A DNA stretch of 64,000 nt from Exiguobacterium oxidotolerans JCM 12280 (GTDB lineage Bacteria > Bacillota > Bacilli > Exiguobacteriales > Exiguobacteriaceae): contig NZ_JNIS01000001.1 of the NCBI RefSeq assembly GCF_000702625.1, positions 868,001-932,000 on the forward strand, given 5' to 3'. Both the position numbers and the translations under genes were made by a program. How positions within the stretch are numbered: the first letter of the stretch is position 1; the number at the start of each line of letters is the position of its first letter. Below are positions 7,986-16,400 of this stretch, piece by piece. The notes beneath the pieces were generated by a model. The model was not told the DNA's origin. It saw only the letters and a program-made list of their open reading frames with translations, and did no database searches.

Positions 7986-8264
7986 TTATTCTGCACAAAA
8001 TGCAAAGACGTTTTGGACGTTTTGGAACGCATATAATCGCTCTACGACTTGATGATCCTTTACTTTCAGTAATGCCGGTACACTCATGACCTGCGCCTGC
8101 TCTAAAAATTCAGGAATGAAATTTCCGTTTGCTTTTTGGATCCATTCCTCGTCTTTCGTCGCTTCGACGATGTCGAGCATTCGACTGGCGATGGCACATG
8201 TACCGCACATCGGTGCATAGACATACAACAACCCGTTTGCTGGTACTTCTGTTACTTCCTTCAT
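7986..8264 (-). CDS. Thioredoxin-like protein (YusE type)
   Basis: A 92-residue single-domain thioredoxin-fold protein with active site CGTC (Cys20-Cys23) preceded by the beta strand LLYVYAP and a conserved cis-proline in SVPALL. No signal peptide, so cytoplasmic thiol-disulfide exchange is expected. It is the last gene before the small-RNA region and follows gcvH; in B. subtilis yusE also lies near gcvH (yusH). Its partner is unknown. A -10 like TATACT right after the gcvH terminator suggests its own promoter. Confidence 0.8.
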   Translation of the reverse strand: MKEVTEVPANGLLYVYAPMCGTCAIASRMLDIVEATKDEEWIQKANGNFIPEFLEQAQVMSVPALLKVKDHQVVERLYAFQNVQNVFAFCAE

Positions 8265-8306
8265 CTTGACCCCTCCTGTTATCCAGTGCTTCTGAAGCCA
8301 GTATAC

Positions 8307-8349
8307 AAAAAAAGGACAGCGATGAAACGAAATCGTTTCACCCCTATCC
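8307..8349 (-). terminator. Terminator after gcvH
   Basis: A 16-bp imperfect stem (8314-8329 with 8334-8349), perfect near the loop, followed on the minus strand by seven T. It separates gcvH from the thioredoxin-like gene. Confidence 0.75.
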
Positions 8350-8365
8350 GCCTTACCGTAAGTAA

Positions 8366-8749
8366 TTACTCGTTAATCATTGATTTGTATGCCGCAGCAT
8401 CCATCAATGCTTCAACTTGTGACTCATCTTCTAGCTCGATATCAACCATCCATGCACCTTCAAATGGTGATTCGTTAACGAGTTCTGGGGAATCTGAGAG
8501 TGATTCATTGATTGCAACGACTTTCCCTGAAATCGGTGCGTACAACTCTGAAACCGTCTTGACCGATTCAACCGAACCGAACGGCTCGTTGATTGAGATC
8601 GTATCTCCGACTTCTGGAAGCTCAACGAACACGATATCACCGAGTTCGTGCTGTGCGAAATCCGTGATTCCGATTCGTGCTTTGTTGCCTGTTACTTCGA
8701 CCCATTCATGCTCTTCCGAATACCGTAGATTGTCTTTGACTTGACTCAT
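8366..8749 (-). CDS. gcvH: Glycine cleavage system H protein
   Basis: A 127-residue lipoyl carrier. The lipoylated lysine is Lys64 in [13 protein letters not shown], and the flanking [13 protein letters not shown] is standard GcvH. It shuttles the aminomethyl group among P, T and L proteins and in Firmicutes also passes lipoyl/octanoyl groups to other complexes. Start 8749 is chosen because GGGGGA lies 8 nt upstream and the H-protein homology begins there; the longer frame is leader. The other gcv genes are not in this window, which is usual for Bacillales. Confidence 0.95.
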   Translation of the reverse strand: MSQVKDNLRYSEEHEWVEVTGNKARIGITDFAQHELGDIVFVELPEVGDTISINEPFGSVESVKTVSELYAPISGKVVAINESLSDSPELVNESPFEGAWMVDIELEDESQVEALMDAAAYKSMINE

Positions 8750-8813
8750 TTGCGATTCCCCCTGTGTTCTATAGTGGACTAACGGTTTTAGTATACCAAA
8801 TTCAATCGACTTC

Positions 8814-9167
8814 TTAATACCATTTTCCTTGATACATCTCTTCTTTAAATCCAAGTGTCACATCTGTCCCGTCCGTGACGATTGGACGTTTCAACAGCAT
8901 CCCGTCACTCGCGAGCAGCGCATACTGCTCTTCTTCCGACAAGTCGGGTAAACGATCTTTCAGACCAGCCGCACGATAGGATTGACCACTCGTGTTAAAG
9001 AATTTTTTCAACGGTTCGCCACTTTTTTGATGGAGTTCGCGAATCGTCGCGGCACTTGGTGTCTCGTCGACGATGTGTTTGTTATCGACTTCGACGCCGT
9101 TGTTTTCAAGCGCCTTCTTCGCTTTGACACATGTACTGCATTTTGGATAGCCATACATCGTTACCAT
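8814..9167 (-). CDS. ArsC/Spx-family protein (YusI type)
   Basis: A 117-residue ArsC/Spx-fold protein with a CxxC pair (Cys10, Cys13 in YPKCSTC) and the conserved LLKRPIV segment near residue 95. Family members reduce arsenate or, as Spx, bind RNA polymerase. The gene sits between gcvH and the fad operon exactly as yusI does in B. subtilis, so a YusI orthologue is likely. It lacks evidence of the Spx-specific RNA polymerase contact region, and its biochemical role is not established. Confidence 0.8.
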   Translation of the reverse strand: MVTMYGYPKCSTCVKAKKALENNGVEVDNKHIVDETPSAATIRELHQKSGEPLKKFFNTSGQSYRAAGLKDRLPDLSEEEQYALLASDGMLLKRPIVTDGTDVTLGFKEEMYQGKWY

Positions 9168-9202
9168 GTTTCATCACCTCACCTTTAAGACTAGCAGATA
9201 GA

Positions 9203-9658
9203 TCAGTGTTCCTTCAAGCGCGCGAGTGCCGCATCAATTTGATCTTGATGATGGTGATCGTGGGCGATGAACGACGCGACGAACTCACGGGGACAAAAGC
9301 GCCCTTCATACGTCTGTTCATACTGCGCGTCCGTCAACCGTCCGAGTTGCGTCACGAGTTCGCTTCGAACCGCGATTGCTTTTTTCAGTAACGTCAATGC
9401 GTCGACATGATGCGTATACTCGACCGCTAACCGGTTGAACTCATCAAAGTCCGTCTCAACTAACGTCAGTCGATCGTCAGGGAGCTTCGCGACAGCATGA
9501 TCGAGGTAATACCGGTCCCATAAGAACAAATGGCCGACACACTCCTGTACCGTCCATTTATCGATCGCGAGCGGCGACTGCCACTCTTCATCCGATAAAC
9601 GCTCGAGCGATTTGTAGTAGTCGACTGCAAACTGAAGTTCTTTTACATCTTCACGCAT
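9203..9658 (-). CDS. DinB-like four-helix protein
   Basis: A 151-residue DinB/YfiT-type helical protein. Metal-binding histidines can be placed at His43 (GHLFLWDRYYLD) and in the C-terminal AHDHHHQDQID cluster. Relatives include bacillithiol transferases and other thiol-transfer enzymes, but the true substrate is not inferable. It lies between the ArsC/Spx-like gene and fadE, separated from fadE by a terminator, so it is not part of the fatty acid operon. Confidence 0.7.
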   Translation of the reverse strand: MREDVKELQFAVDYYKSLERLSDEEWQSPLAIDKWTVQECVGHLFLWDRYYLDHAVAKLPDDRLTLVETDFDEFNRLAVEYTHHVDALTLLKKAIAVRSELVTQLGRLTDAQYEQTYEGRFCPREFVASFIAHDHHHQDQIDAALARLKEH

Positions 9659-9673
9659 CGCTATTCCCTCCTC

Positions 9674-9715
9674 AAAAAAATTCGCCTTTACAGAGATTTT
9701 CCCTGCAAAGGCGAA
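9674..9715 (-). terminator. Terminator of the fadNAE operon
   Basis: Minus-strand 13-bp stem (9681-9693 with 9703-9715, one mismatch) followed by seven T, directly after the fadE stop. Confidence 0.85.
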
Positions 9716-9729
9716 CTCGTAAACCTGAC

Positions 9730-11514
9730 TTAGACGAGATATTTGTTAGCTTCAATCAAACGTTTCGCAATCGCACGTTTCGTGCCGATCGAGTTGATTG
9801 GTTGGTAACGGCTGAATTTCTTCAGTGCCGACAGTAACATCCGTAACTCGTCTCCACTTGCTGCTGCGTAGAGTGTTTCTTTCGCGTCACGTTCGACGCC
9901 TTCGAATGCCTGTTGGGCGAAGACTTCTGTATAACGGATTTTGAGTTCGCTCTTCTCGACACCTTTCGAAGCGATCGCTTTTTCCGTCCGGACGATGGCT
10001 GACTCGAGCGCATAGATTGCACTCATGATATCGGCCGTGTTCGCGAGAATTTCCTGTTCGCCTTGTAACTTATCTTGATATTTCTGAACAGCTGTTCCAG
10101 CCGTCAATAAGAAGATTTTTTTCATCATCGCGAGCAAGTGACGTTCCCGGTCAAGTGGCTCTGTTCCGACTTCTGTCGGCATGAAGCTCATGACTTCTTG
10201 TTGGAGGCGTTGCGCTTCCGCTAAGAGTGGTAACTCGCCTTTCATCGCTTTCTTCAAGAGTGTACCTGGTACAAGCAGACGGTTGATTTCGTTTGTTCCT
10301 TCGAAGATCCGGTTGATCCGTGAATCACGGTACATGTTTTCGACTTCATATTCCGCCATGAAACCGTACCCGCCGTGGATTTGCACCGCTTCATCGATGA
10401 CATAATCGAATGTCTCAGACGCAAAAACTTTGTTCATCGAACATTCAATCGCGTACTCGGCAATCGAATCAGCAACGCGTTTGCCGTCTTTGCTTTCTTC
10501 TTCCGACAGCTGATCGAGACTATCTTGGAAGAGACCGCCTGTCCGGTAAACCGAGCTTTCCATCGCATACGTTTGGGCTGACATCGTCGCCAGTTTCTCT
10601 TGGATCAATGGGAATGAGCTGATCGGTGTTTTGAATTGTTTCCGTTCGTTCGCATACTGAACGGCGAGATCGATCGCGCGTTTTGATGAACCGACAGCAC
10701 CGACAGCGAGTTTGTAACGTCCGACGTTCAAGATGTTGAAGGCGATGACGTGCCCGCGGCCGATTTCACCGAGGACGTTTTCGACCGGTACTTCCGCATC
10801 TTCTAAAATCAAGGTCCGTGTCGATGATCCTTTGATGCCCATTTTTTGTTCCTCAAGACCTGTCGAGACGCCTGGGTACTCACCCTCGACGAGGAAGGCC
10901 GTGAATTTATCGCCATCGATTTTCGCATAGACGACGAACAGACTGGCGAAACCGGCGTTCGTGATCCATTGTTTTTCACCGTTCAAGATATAGTGTGTCC
11001 CGGCTTCGTTCAAGACAGCTGTCGTCTTCGCGCCGAGTGCATCTGACCCCGAGCCCGGTTCTGTCAACGCATATGACGCGATCCATTCACCTGACGAGAG
11101 TTTCGGCAAGTACTTTTGTTTTTGCTCTTCGTTTCCGAAGAAGACGATTGGGAGTGAACCGATTCCGACGTGTGCGCCGTAGCTGAGGGCGAATGAACGA
11201 CCACGTGCGAATTTTTCTGTGATGATTGAAGACGAGATTTTATCCATTTGGTAGCCGCCGTATTCTTCCGGAACGTCTGCCCCGAGAAGACCGAGCTCGC
11301 CTGCTTCACGCAAGAGACCGACTGAAAGTTCGAACTCATGTTTTTCGATCCGGTCAAGCACGGGAACGACACGATCTTCGACGAATTTCGCCGTCATGTC
11401 ACCAACCATTTTATGTTCTTCTGAAAAATCCTCCGGTGTAAAGAGACGCTCTGCTTTTAATTCATCCAGTACAAAACTTCCACCTTTAATCAATTCGTTT
11501 GTCGTTTGGCTCAT
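9730..11514 (-). CDS. fadE: Acyl-CoA dehydrogenase
   Basis: A 594-residue acyl-CoA dehydrogenase that introduces the first double bond of beta-oxidation using FAD. The flavin and substrate signatures are present (ALTEPGSGSDA; IHGGYGFMAEYEVENMYRDSR; FEGTNEINR). The extra 200-residue C-terminal extension is typical of the VLCAD-like FadE of Bacillus. The start overlaps the fadA stop by 4 nt. Third gene of fadN-fadA-fadE, so expression should respond to the two FadR-like sites before fadN. Confidence 0.93.
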   Translation of the reverse strand: MSQTTNELIKGGSFVLDELKAERLFTPEDFSEEHKMVGDMTAKFVEDRVVPVLDRIEKHEFELSVGLLREAGELGLLGADVPEEYGGYQMDKISSSIITEKFARGRSFALSYGAHVGIGSLPIVFFGNEEQKQKYLPKLSSGEWIASYALTEPGSGSDALGAKTTAVLNEAGTHYILNGEKQWITNAGFASLFVVYAKIDGDKFTAFLVEGEYPGVSTGLEEQKMGIKGSSTRTLILEDAEVPVENVLGEIGRGHVIAFNILNVGRYKLAVGAVGSSKRAIDLAVQYANERKQFKTPISSFPLIQEKLATMSAQTYAMESSVYRTGGLFQDSLDQLSEEESKDGKRVADSIAEYAIECSMNKVFASETFDYVIDEAVQIHGGYGFMAEYEVENMYRDSRINRIFEGTNEINRLLVPGTLLKKAMKGELPLLAEAQRLQQEVMSFMPTEVGTEPLDRERHLLAMMKKIFLLTAGTAVQKYQDKLQGEQEILANTADIMSAIYALESAIVRTEKAIASKGVEKSELKIRYTEVFAQQAFEGVERDAKETLYAAASGDELRMLLSALKKFSRYQPINSIGTKRAIAKRLIEANKYLV

Positions 11515-12701
11515 TGTCCTGTTCCTCCTTCAACTAATTCGAATACACCAGCAGCACCCATGCCGCCACCAATACACATCGAGACGACACCATACTTCGC
11601 ATTGCGGCGTTTCATTTCATGTAAGAGTGATAATGTCAGTTTTGTTCCCGTACAGCCGAGTGGATGACCGAGTGCGATCGCTCCCCCGTTGACGTTGACG
11701 ATGTCTTCGTTGAGACCGAGCTCACGGATGACTCCGAGCGATTGTGAAGCGAACGCTTCGTTCAATTCGATCAAGCCGACGTCTTCGAGTGTGATGCCTG
11801 CGAGTTCGAGTGCCTTCGGAATCGCGACGACTGGTCCGATCCCCATGACTTCCGGACGGACACCGCCGACGGCAAACGACTTGAACTTCCCGAGAATCGG
11901 CAGTCCTTGACGCTCTGCTTCCTCACGCTCCATCACGAGTACGGCTGCTGCCCCGTCTGATGTTTGTGACGAGTTACCGGCTGTGACACTGCCACCGAGA
12001 CGGAAGACCGGACGGAGTTTTGCTAAGCCTTCTTTTGAAGAATCGGCCCGGACGCCTTCGTCATGCTGGACGACCCAGGATTTTTCTTCGACCTTCATGT
12101 CATCGTTGACGACGTATTCCGTCACTGTGACGGGGACGATTTCATCCGTGAACTTACCGGCTGCAATCGCGGCTGCCGCTTTTTGATGACTTTTCAGCGC
12201 AAAGGCATCTTGATCTTCACGTGAGACGTGATACGTTGCTGCGACTTGCTCCGCTGTATGCCCCATGCTCATATAATATTCAGGTTCCGATTCGACGATT
12301 GACGGGTTTGGACGAACGACGTGTCCCGGCATCGGGATTTGACTCATCGACTCGAGACCGCCGGCGATGACTGCCGTCGCTTGACCGGTCATGATTTTCA
12401 TCGACGCATCAGCGATCGATTGGAGACCGGACGAGCAGTAGCGGTTGATTGTGATGGCCGGTACTTCGTGTGACAAGCCGCCAAGAACGGACGCGTAACG
12501 GGCGATGTTCATCCCTTGCTCTGCTTCCGGAAGGGCACAACCGAGAATGACATCATCGATTGTTCCCTCATATTTCGAACGCTTCAACGTTTCCTTAATC
12601 GCGATTCCTGCGAGTTCATCAGAACGCATCGCTTTAAATGACCCTTTTTTTGCTTTACCGACTGGTGTCCGCGCACCAGCGACGATTACTGCTTCTTTCA
12701 T
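11511..12701 (-). CDS. fadA: Acetyl-CoA acyltransferase (3-ketoacyl-CoA thiolase)
   Basis: A 396-residue thiolase that releases acetyl-CoA in the last step of beta-oxidation. The acyl-accepting Cys89 is in NRYCSSGLQS; the C-terminal catalytic motifs GGAIALGHPLGCTG and CIGGGMGAAG are complete. It lies 14 bp after fadN and overlaps fadE. Biosynthetic acetyl-CoA acetyltransferase activity is less likely given the operon. Confidence 0.94.
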   Translation of the reverse strand: MKEAVIVAGARTPVGKAKKGSFKAMRSDELAGIAIKETLKRSKYEGTIDDVILGCALPEAEQGMNIARYASVLGGLSHEVPAITINRYCSSGLQSIADASMKIMTGQATAVIAGGLESMSQIPMPGHVVRPNPSIVESEPEYYMSMGHTAEQVAATYHVSREDQDAFALKSHQKAAAAIAAGKFTDEIVPVTVTEYVVNDDMKVEEKSWVVQHDEGVRADSSKEGLAKLRPVFRLGGSVTAGNSSQTSDGAAAVLVMEREEAERQGLPILGKFKSFAVGGVRPEVMGIGPVVAIPKALELAGITLEDVGLIELNEAFASQSLGVIRELGLNEDIVNVNGGAIALGHPLGCTGTKLTLSLLHEMKRRNAKYGVVSMCIGGGMGAAGVFELVEGGTGQ

Positions 12702-12715
12702 TCGAATCCCCCCAG

Positions 12716-15133
12716 TCAGTTACGAAGCGGCTTGCCTTTGACAAGCATATGCTGCATCCGTTGTTGTGTTTTCATCTCACCGATCAAGCTCAAGAACGCT
12801 TCCCGCTCAAGGTCGAGCATGTATTGCTCATCGACGTGTGTACCGAACGCGACGTTTCCGCCCGCGATGACATGCGCTAACTTGTTCGCGATCTTCAAGT
12901 CATGCTCCGAGACATAACCGCCATAGAACATTTCCCGTGTTGCCAGCTCAAGCGTCGCTTTCCCTGTCCGTCCGACGACTGGAATCAAGGATTTAGCAGG
13001 TGGTGTATAGCCTGTCCGGTCGAGCTCGAGGACAAGTTGTTTCGCATCATACGTCAAGTGATCGCGATTCATCGAAATCTGGTCGACAGAGCGGACATAA
13101 CCAAGTTCGCGTGCTTCGAACGCTGATTTCGAGACTTTCGCCATCGCGACGTTTTCAAATGTCTTTTGTGCTGCTTTTTCGAGATTGACTAAACCGTCCG
13201 GCGTGTTTTCAAGTAAACGACGGTACGTGTTGACGTTTCCGCCACCACCTGGAATCAAGCCGACACCGACTTCGACGAGCCCCATATAAGTCTCGAGTCC
13301 TGCTTGCAAGCGGGCTGCCGGAAGGGAAATCTCCGTTCCACCACCGAGCGTCATCCCTTGTGGTGCTGCGACGACCGGACTTGACGAATAACGAATTTTT
13401 TGAATCGATTGCTGGAATTTATTGATGATCCAGTCGAGCTCGAACCAGTTTTCATCTTCTGCTTCCATCAGCATCATTGCGAGGTTCGCACCGACACAGA
13501 AGTTTTTACCATCGTTTGCGATGACGAGTCCGCGGTGATTTTTTTCGACGAGGTCGATTGATTGTTCAATCATCTGCATGATGTCGACGCCGATCGCATT
13601 ACTCTTCGACGTAAACTCAAGCACGGCCACGTCATCTCCGACATCGAGTAAACGGGCTCCGTTGTTTTCAAGCAAGACGCCGTTCGACTTGCGGACGTCA
13701 CGTAAGCGGATTTCTTTCGGATTCTGTTCGCTGCCGACATACGTTTTGCTCGTCGCATCATAATGCTGACCATTTTCGTTGTAGAAACTTGTGTTGCCTG
13801 ACGCAAGCATCTCGTCGACCCATGCCGGGACGTCGTAACCATCCTGCTTCATTTTCGCGACGGTCTTTTCGACACCGAGTGCGTCCCATGTCTCGAATGG
13901 TCCCATCTTCCAACCGAAGCCCCATTTCATCGCTTCATCGATTGCTTTGATGTCATCCGCGATTTCATGTGTCAGTTGTGCCGAGTAGAGCAATGTCTTC
14001 GCATGGATCGGCCAGAGGAGTGCACCGACACGGTCGTTCGCAAAAACAACGGCTTTTAATTTATTTTTGGCGCCAGGAAGAGCTTTCGCCTGACCGATTG
14101 ACGGTTCAGTAAGCGCTTTCTTTTCGACGTATTCAAATGAGTTCACATCAAGCTCAAGGATTTGTTTCCCGACTTTCTTATAGAAACCTTGTCCTGATTT
14201 AGCACCGAGCGATCCTTCTGCGACGAGTCGCTTCATTTCTGCTGGTACTTCAAACGTATCTTTTTCAGGACCTTCCGGTAACAGGTCATAGACGTTGTTC
14301 GCTACATGGACGAACGTGTCGATTCCGACGACGTCAAGCGTCCGGAATGTCGCCGAGCTCGGACGACCGAGTAGCGGTCCCGTCACGGAGTCGACTTCTC
14401 CGATCGTATAACCGCCTTTTTTCATCTCTTCCATCGTCACGAGCAGACCATATGTCCCGATCCGGTTGCCGATGAAGTTCGGTGTGTCCTTCGCGATGAC
14501 GACACCTTTTCCAAGACGCTCTTCCGCGAATTGTTTCATAAAGCGGACGACTTCCGGATTCGTGTCCGTCGTCGGAATCAATTCAAGTAGCTTGAGGTAA
14601 CGTGGTGGATTAAAGAAGTGTGTGCCAAGGAAACGTGCATTAAATGATGCCGAGCGTCCTTCACGCATCGCTTCGATCGAGATCCCTGACGTATTCGAGC
14701 TGACGATCGCATCTTCACGGATGAACGGTTCAATCGTCGCAAACAGTTGTTGTTTGACATCCAAACGTTCAACGATGACTTCGACGATCCAGTCCGCTTC
14801 CTTCAAGCGTTCGAGGTCGTCTTCAAGATTTCCGACTTCGATTAAGTCAATCAATTTTTTTGAAGCGAGCGGCGCCGGATTTTGTTTCAGCAACTTTTGG
14901 CGATTTTCGCGCGCGATCCGGTTTCGGACGGCTGGGTCCGATAACGTAAGTCCTTGTTTTTCTTCTTGTGCCGTAAGTTCTTTTGGTACGATATCAAGCA
15001 TCAATGTCCGAATTCCCGCATTCGCGAGGTGTGCCGCGATGCCTGCACCCATGACCCCTGAACCGATGATGACGGCGAATTGAATATGTTTCGTCAATTT
15101 AAGTGTGGTCGGCTGACCGATCTGACTCGCCAT
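12716..15133 (-). CDS. fadN: 3-hydroxyacyl-CoA dehydrogenase / enoyl-CoA hydratase
   Basis: An 805-residue fusion carrying the two middle steps of beta-oxidation. The N-terminal half is the dehydrogenase with NAD loop GSGVMGAGIA near residue 25 and signature GTHFFNPPRYLKLLELI; the C-terminal half is a crotonase domain with the oxyanion segment GMTLGGGTEISLPA. Domain order is that of Bacillus FadN, the reverse of E. coli FadB. ATG 15133 is chosen for AGGGGG 7 nt upstream. First gene of the operon; two FadR-like operators lie just upstream. Confidence 0.93.
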   Translation of the reverse strand: MASQIGQPTTLKLTKHIQFAVIIGSGVMGAGIAAHLANAGIRTLMLDIVPKELTAQEEKQGLTLSDPAVRNRIARENRQKLLKQNPAPLASKKLIDLIEVGNLEDDLERLKEADWIVEVIVERLDVKQQLFATIEPFIREDAIVSSNTSGISIEAMREGRSASFNARFLGTHFFNPPRYLKLLELIPTTDTNPEVVRFMKQFAEERLGKGVVIAKDTPNFIGNRIGTYGLLVTMEEMKKGGYTIGEVDSVTGPLLGRPSSATFRTLDVVGIDTFVHVANNVYDLLPEGPEKDTFEVPAEMKRLVAEGSLGAKSGQGFYKKVGKQILELDVNSFEYVEKKALTEPSIGQAKALPGAKNKLKAVVFANDRVGALLWPIHAKTLLYSAQLTHEIADDIKAIDEAMKWGFGWKMGPFETWDALGVEKTVAKMKQDGYDVPAWVDEMLASGNTSFYNENGQHYDATSKTYVGSEQNPKEIRLRDVRKSNGVLLENNGARLLDVGDDVAVLEFTSKSNAIGVDIMQMIEQSIDLVEKNHRGLVIANDGKNFCVGANLAMMLMEAEDENWFELDWIINKFQQSIQKIRYSSSPVVAAPQGMTLGGGTEISLPAARLQAGLETYMGLVEVGVGLIPGGGGNVNTYRRLLENTPDGLVNLEKAAQKTFENVAMAKVSKSAFEARELGYVRSVDQISMNRDHLTYDAKQLVLELDRTGYTPPAKSLIPVVGRTGKATLELATREMFYGGYVSEHDLKIANKLAHVIAGGNVAFGTHVDEQYMLDLEREAFLSLIGEMKTQQRMQHMLVKGKPLRN

Positions 15134-15155
15134 GATATACCCCCTGACTAGTAAT

Positions 15156-15173
15156 TGAATGAACAACCATTCA
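15156..15173. promoter_or_regulatory. FadR-like operator 1
   Basis: Palindrome TGAATG-N6-CATTCA. It matches 15 of 17 defined positions of the FadR (YsiA) consensus of Bacillus, TGAATGAMTANTCATTCA. It lies 23-40 bp upstream of the fadN start, where binding would block transcription until long-chain acyl-CoA releases the repressor. Confidence 0.75.
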
Positions 15174-15233
15174 TTATTCTGACAAAAAAAGAAGCCCATC
15201 AATCTTTCCCCTGCTCCTTCTACCTCTCCATCA

Positions 15234-15251
15234 TAAATGAATAATGGTTCA
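15234..15251. promoter_or_regulatory. FadR-like operator 2
   Basis: A second, weaker match to the same consensus (14 of 17 defined positions), 60 bp from the first. It is closer to the divergent methyltransferase gene at 15320 and could affect both directions. Confidence 0.6.
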
Positions 15252-15319
15252 GTAGCAATAAAAAAACACGTTTTGGTCAAATTTTCCTGTTAAACTAAAA
15301 GAAATAAGGGGGAGATGTC

Positions 15320-15955
15320 ATGAAACAGACGGAACAACTGTGGGATCAGAAGGCAACGGACTGGGCGGAACGCTCGGACATGATGTGGACACAAGGGAGT
15401 CGTAAAACGATCATTCCTTTCCTAAAGTCGGTCATCACCGCTGGCAAGATGCTTGATTTAGGATGTGGCGACGGGGCAGCCTGTCGCTTGCTGGAGGATT
15501 CTTTTGACATGACGGGACTTGATTTATCAGAAGAAATGATTCGGATTGCCCGTGACAAATCACCGACCCTCGACTTTGTCGTCGGCACCGGTGAAGCGTT
15601 ACCGTTTGTAGATCATGCGTTTGACGCCGTCCTCGCTGTCAATTCACTTGAGTGGTCGACGCGTCCGCTCACAGTCCTTCAGGAAATCGAGCGGGTTGCA
15701 CCACTTGTCATCATCAGTTTACTCGGACCGACGGCGGCACCACGGGCTTTAGCCTATCGTCGGCTGCACGGGGAAGATGCACCGATGGGCAATACGATGA
15801 TGCCGTGGGAACTCGTCCAACTGGCAGAAGAACTCGGCTGGACATTGCTTGACGAAGCCGTCATTCAAAAAGAAGGGGCTGTTTTGACCGGTCATCGGTT
15901 ACTCGATCAAGCGCATGCGTTTTCGTGTTTGTTTGCCTTTCGGACACGAAATTAA
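15320..15955 (+). CDS. Class I SAM-dependent methyltransferase
   Basis: A 211-residue methyltransferase, divergent from fadN. Motif I is DLGCGDGAACRLLE and the next acidic loop is GLDLSEEMIRIA; the central VAPLVIISLLGPTAAPRA segment fits the Methyltransf_11 group. RBS GGGGGAG precedes ATG 15320. The substrate is unknown; small-molecule or lipid methylation are both possible. Its upstream region is shared with the fadN promoter and the second FadR-like site. Its 3' end is 20 bp from the first intergenic repeat, with no other terminator visible. Confidence 0.8.
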   Translation: MKQTEQLWDQKATDWAERSDMMWTQGSRKTIIPFLKSVITAGKMLDLGCGDGAACRLLEDSFDMTGLDLSEEMIRIARDKSPTLDFVVGTGEALPFVDHAFDAVLAVNSLEWSTRPLTVLQEIERVAPLVIISLLGPTAAPRALAYRRLHGEDAPMGNTMMPWELVQLAEELGWTLLDEAVIQKEGAVLTGHRLLDQAHAFSCLFAFRTRN

Positions 15956-15975
15956 AGAAAATCAGGTTTCTATAA

Positions 15976-16103
15976 CAGACGTATGTCCACTCGCTTTTCT
16001 CGGGCGGGACGCAAGCCGCGCCCATCTAGCGATGATCGGGTCTTGCCTGTCCCTGACGGAAGCTACGCTTCCTTTTCCCGTAGAAGTCGAGTGGACACGT
16101 CTG
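15976..16103 (+). repeat. Three-way-junction intergenic repeat, copy A1
   Basis: Core 15990-16091 starts CTCGCTTTTCTCGGGCGGG and ends TAGAAGTCGAG. The fold: outer stem from the two ends; a long arm in which GGGAC-G-CAAG pairs with CTTG-CCT-GTCCC and is capped by CATC/GATG; and a short hairpin GGAAGC-TAC-GCTTCC. Outside the core, unique arms extend the stem by 16 bp (CAGACG, TGTCCACTCG with CGAGTGGACA, CGTCTG), interrupted only by a 2-nt bulge. Same orientation as the upstream methyltransferase gene. No ORF of note. Confidence 0.85.
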
Positions 16104-16153
16104 TTTGTTGATAAAACGTAATCGTTCATCTGCTGACACGTATCAAGTAGAAA

Positions 16154-16292
16154 AAATCACTCGATTCATGCAACTCCTACAGGAAAAAGCGCATTTTTTT
16201 TGCACTGACAGAGACAAACAAGACCCGACTTGCGAATAGCAAAGTCTGGCTTGTGTCTCGCCTGAGGAAAGTGCATGAATAACGAGTGATTT
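16154..16292 (-). repeat. Three-way-junction intergenic repeat, copy B1
   Basis: Reverse-oriented diverged copy. Read on the minus strand, core 16275-16169 begins TGCACTTTCCTCAGGCGAGAC and carries the conserved GGGTCTTG, TGTCTCTG and GTAGGAGT blocks. The long-arm cap is GACTTTGC/GCAAGTC, different in sequence from A1 but still paired; the short hairpin is GTGCA/TGCGC. Unique flanking arms add 19 bp of stem with a 2-nt bulge (AAATCACTCG, ATTCATGCA). It lies 50 bp from A1 and points the same way as the convergent proline dehydrogenase gene. Confidence 0.82.
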
Positions 16293-16354
16293 CTTTTGAG
16301 TCTCCCACCCATATTAGCTACGAAAAGTTCGGGAATAAAAAAATCTTTCAAACG

Positions 16355-16391
16355 ATAAAAACAGGGATGAAGCCATGACAGCTCCATCCCT
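16355..16391 (-). terminator. Terminator after proline dehydrogenase
   Basis: Minus-strand stem AGGGATG / CATCCCT with a 15-nt loop followed by GTTTTTAT, 10 bp beyond the stop codon. It lies between the gene and repeat copy B1. Confidence 0.7.
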
Positions 16392-16400
16392 ATTTTTCGA

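Noticed and set aside
8750-8813. Glycine riboswitch upstream of gcvH
   Set aside because: The gap is only 64 bp and lacks the glycine aptamer core.
16166-16387. A 73-residue open frame on the minus strand across repeat copy B1
   Set aside because: It is contained in the structured repeat and the proline dehydrogenase terminator, has no convincing ribosome binding site and shows no protein-like composition.
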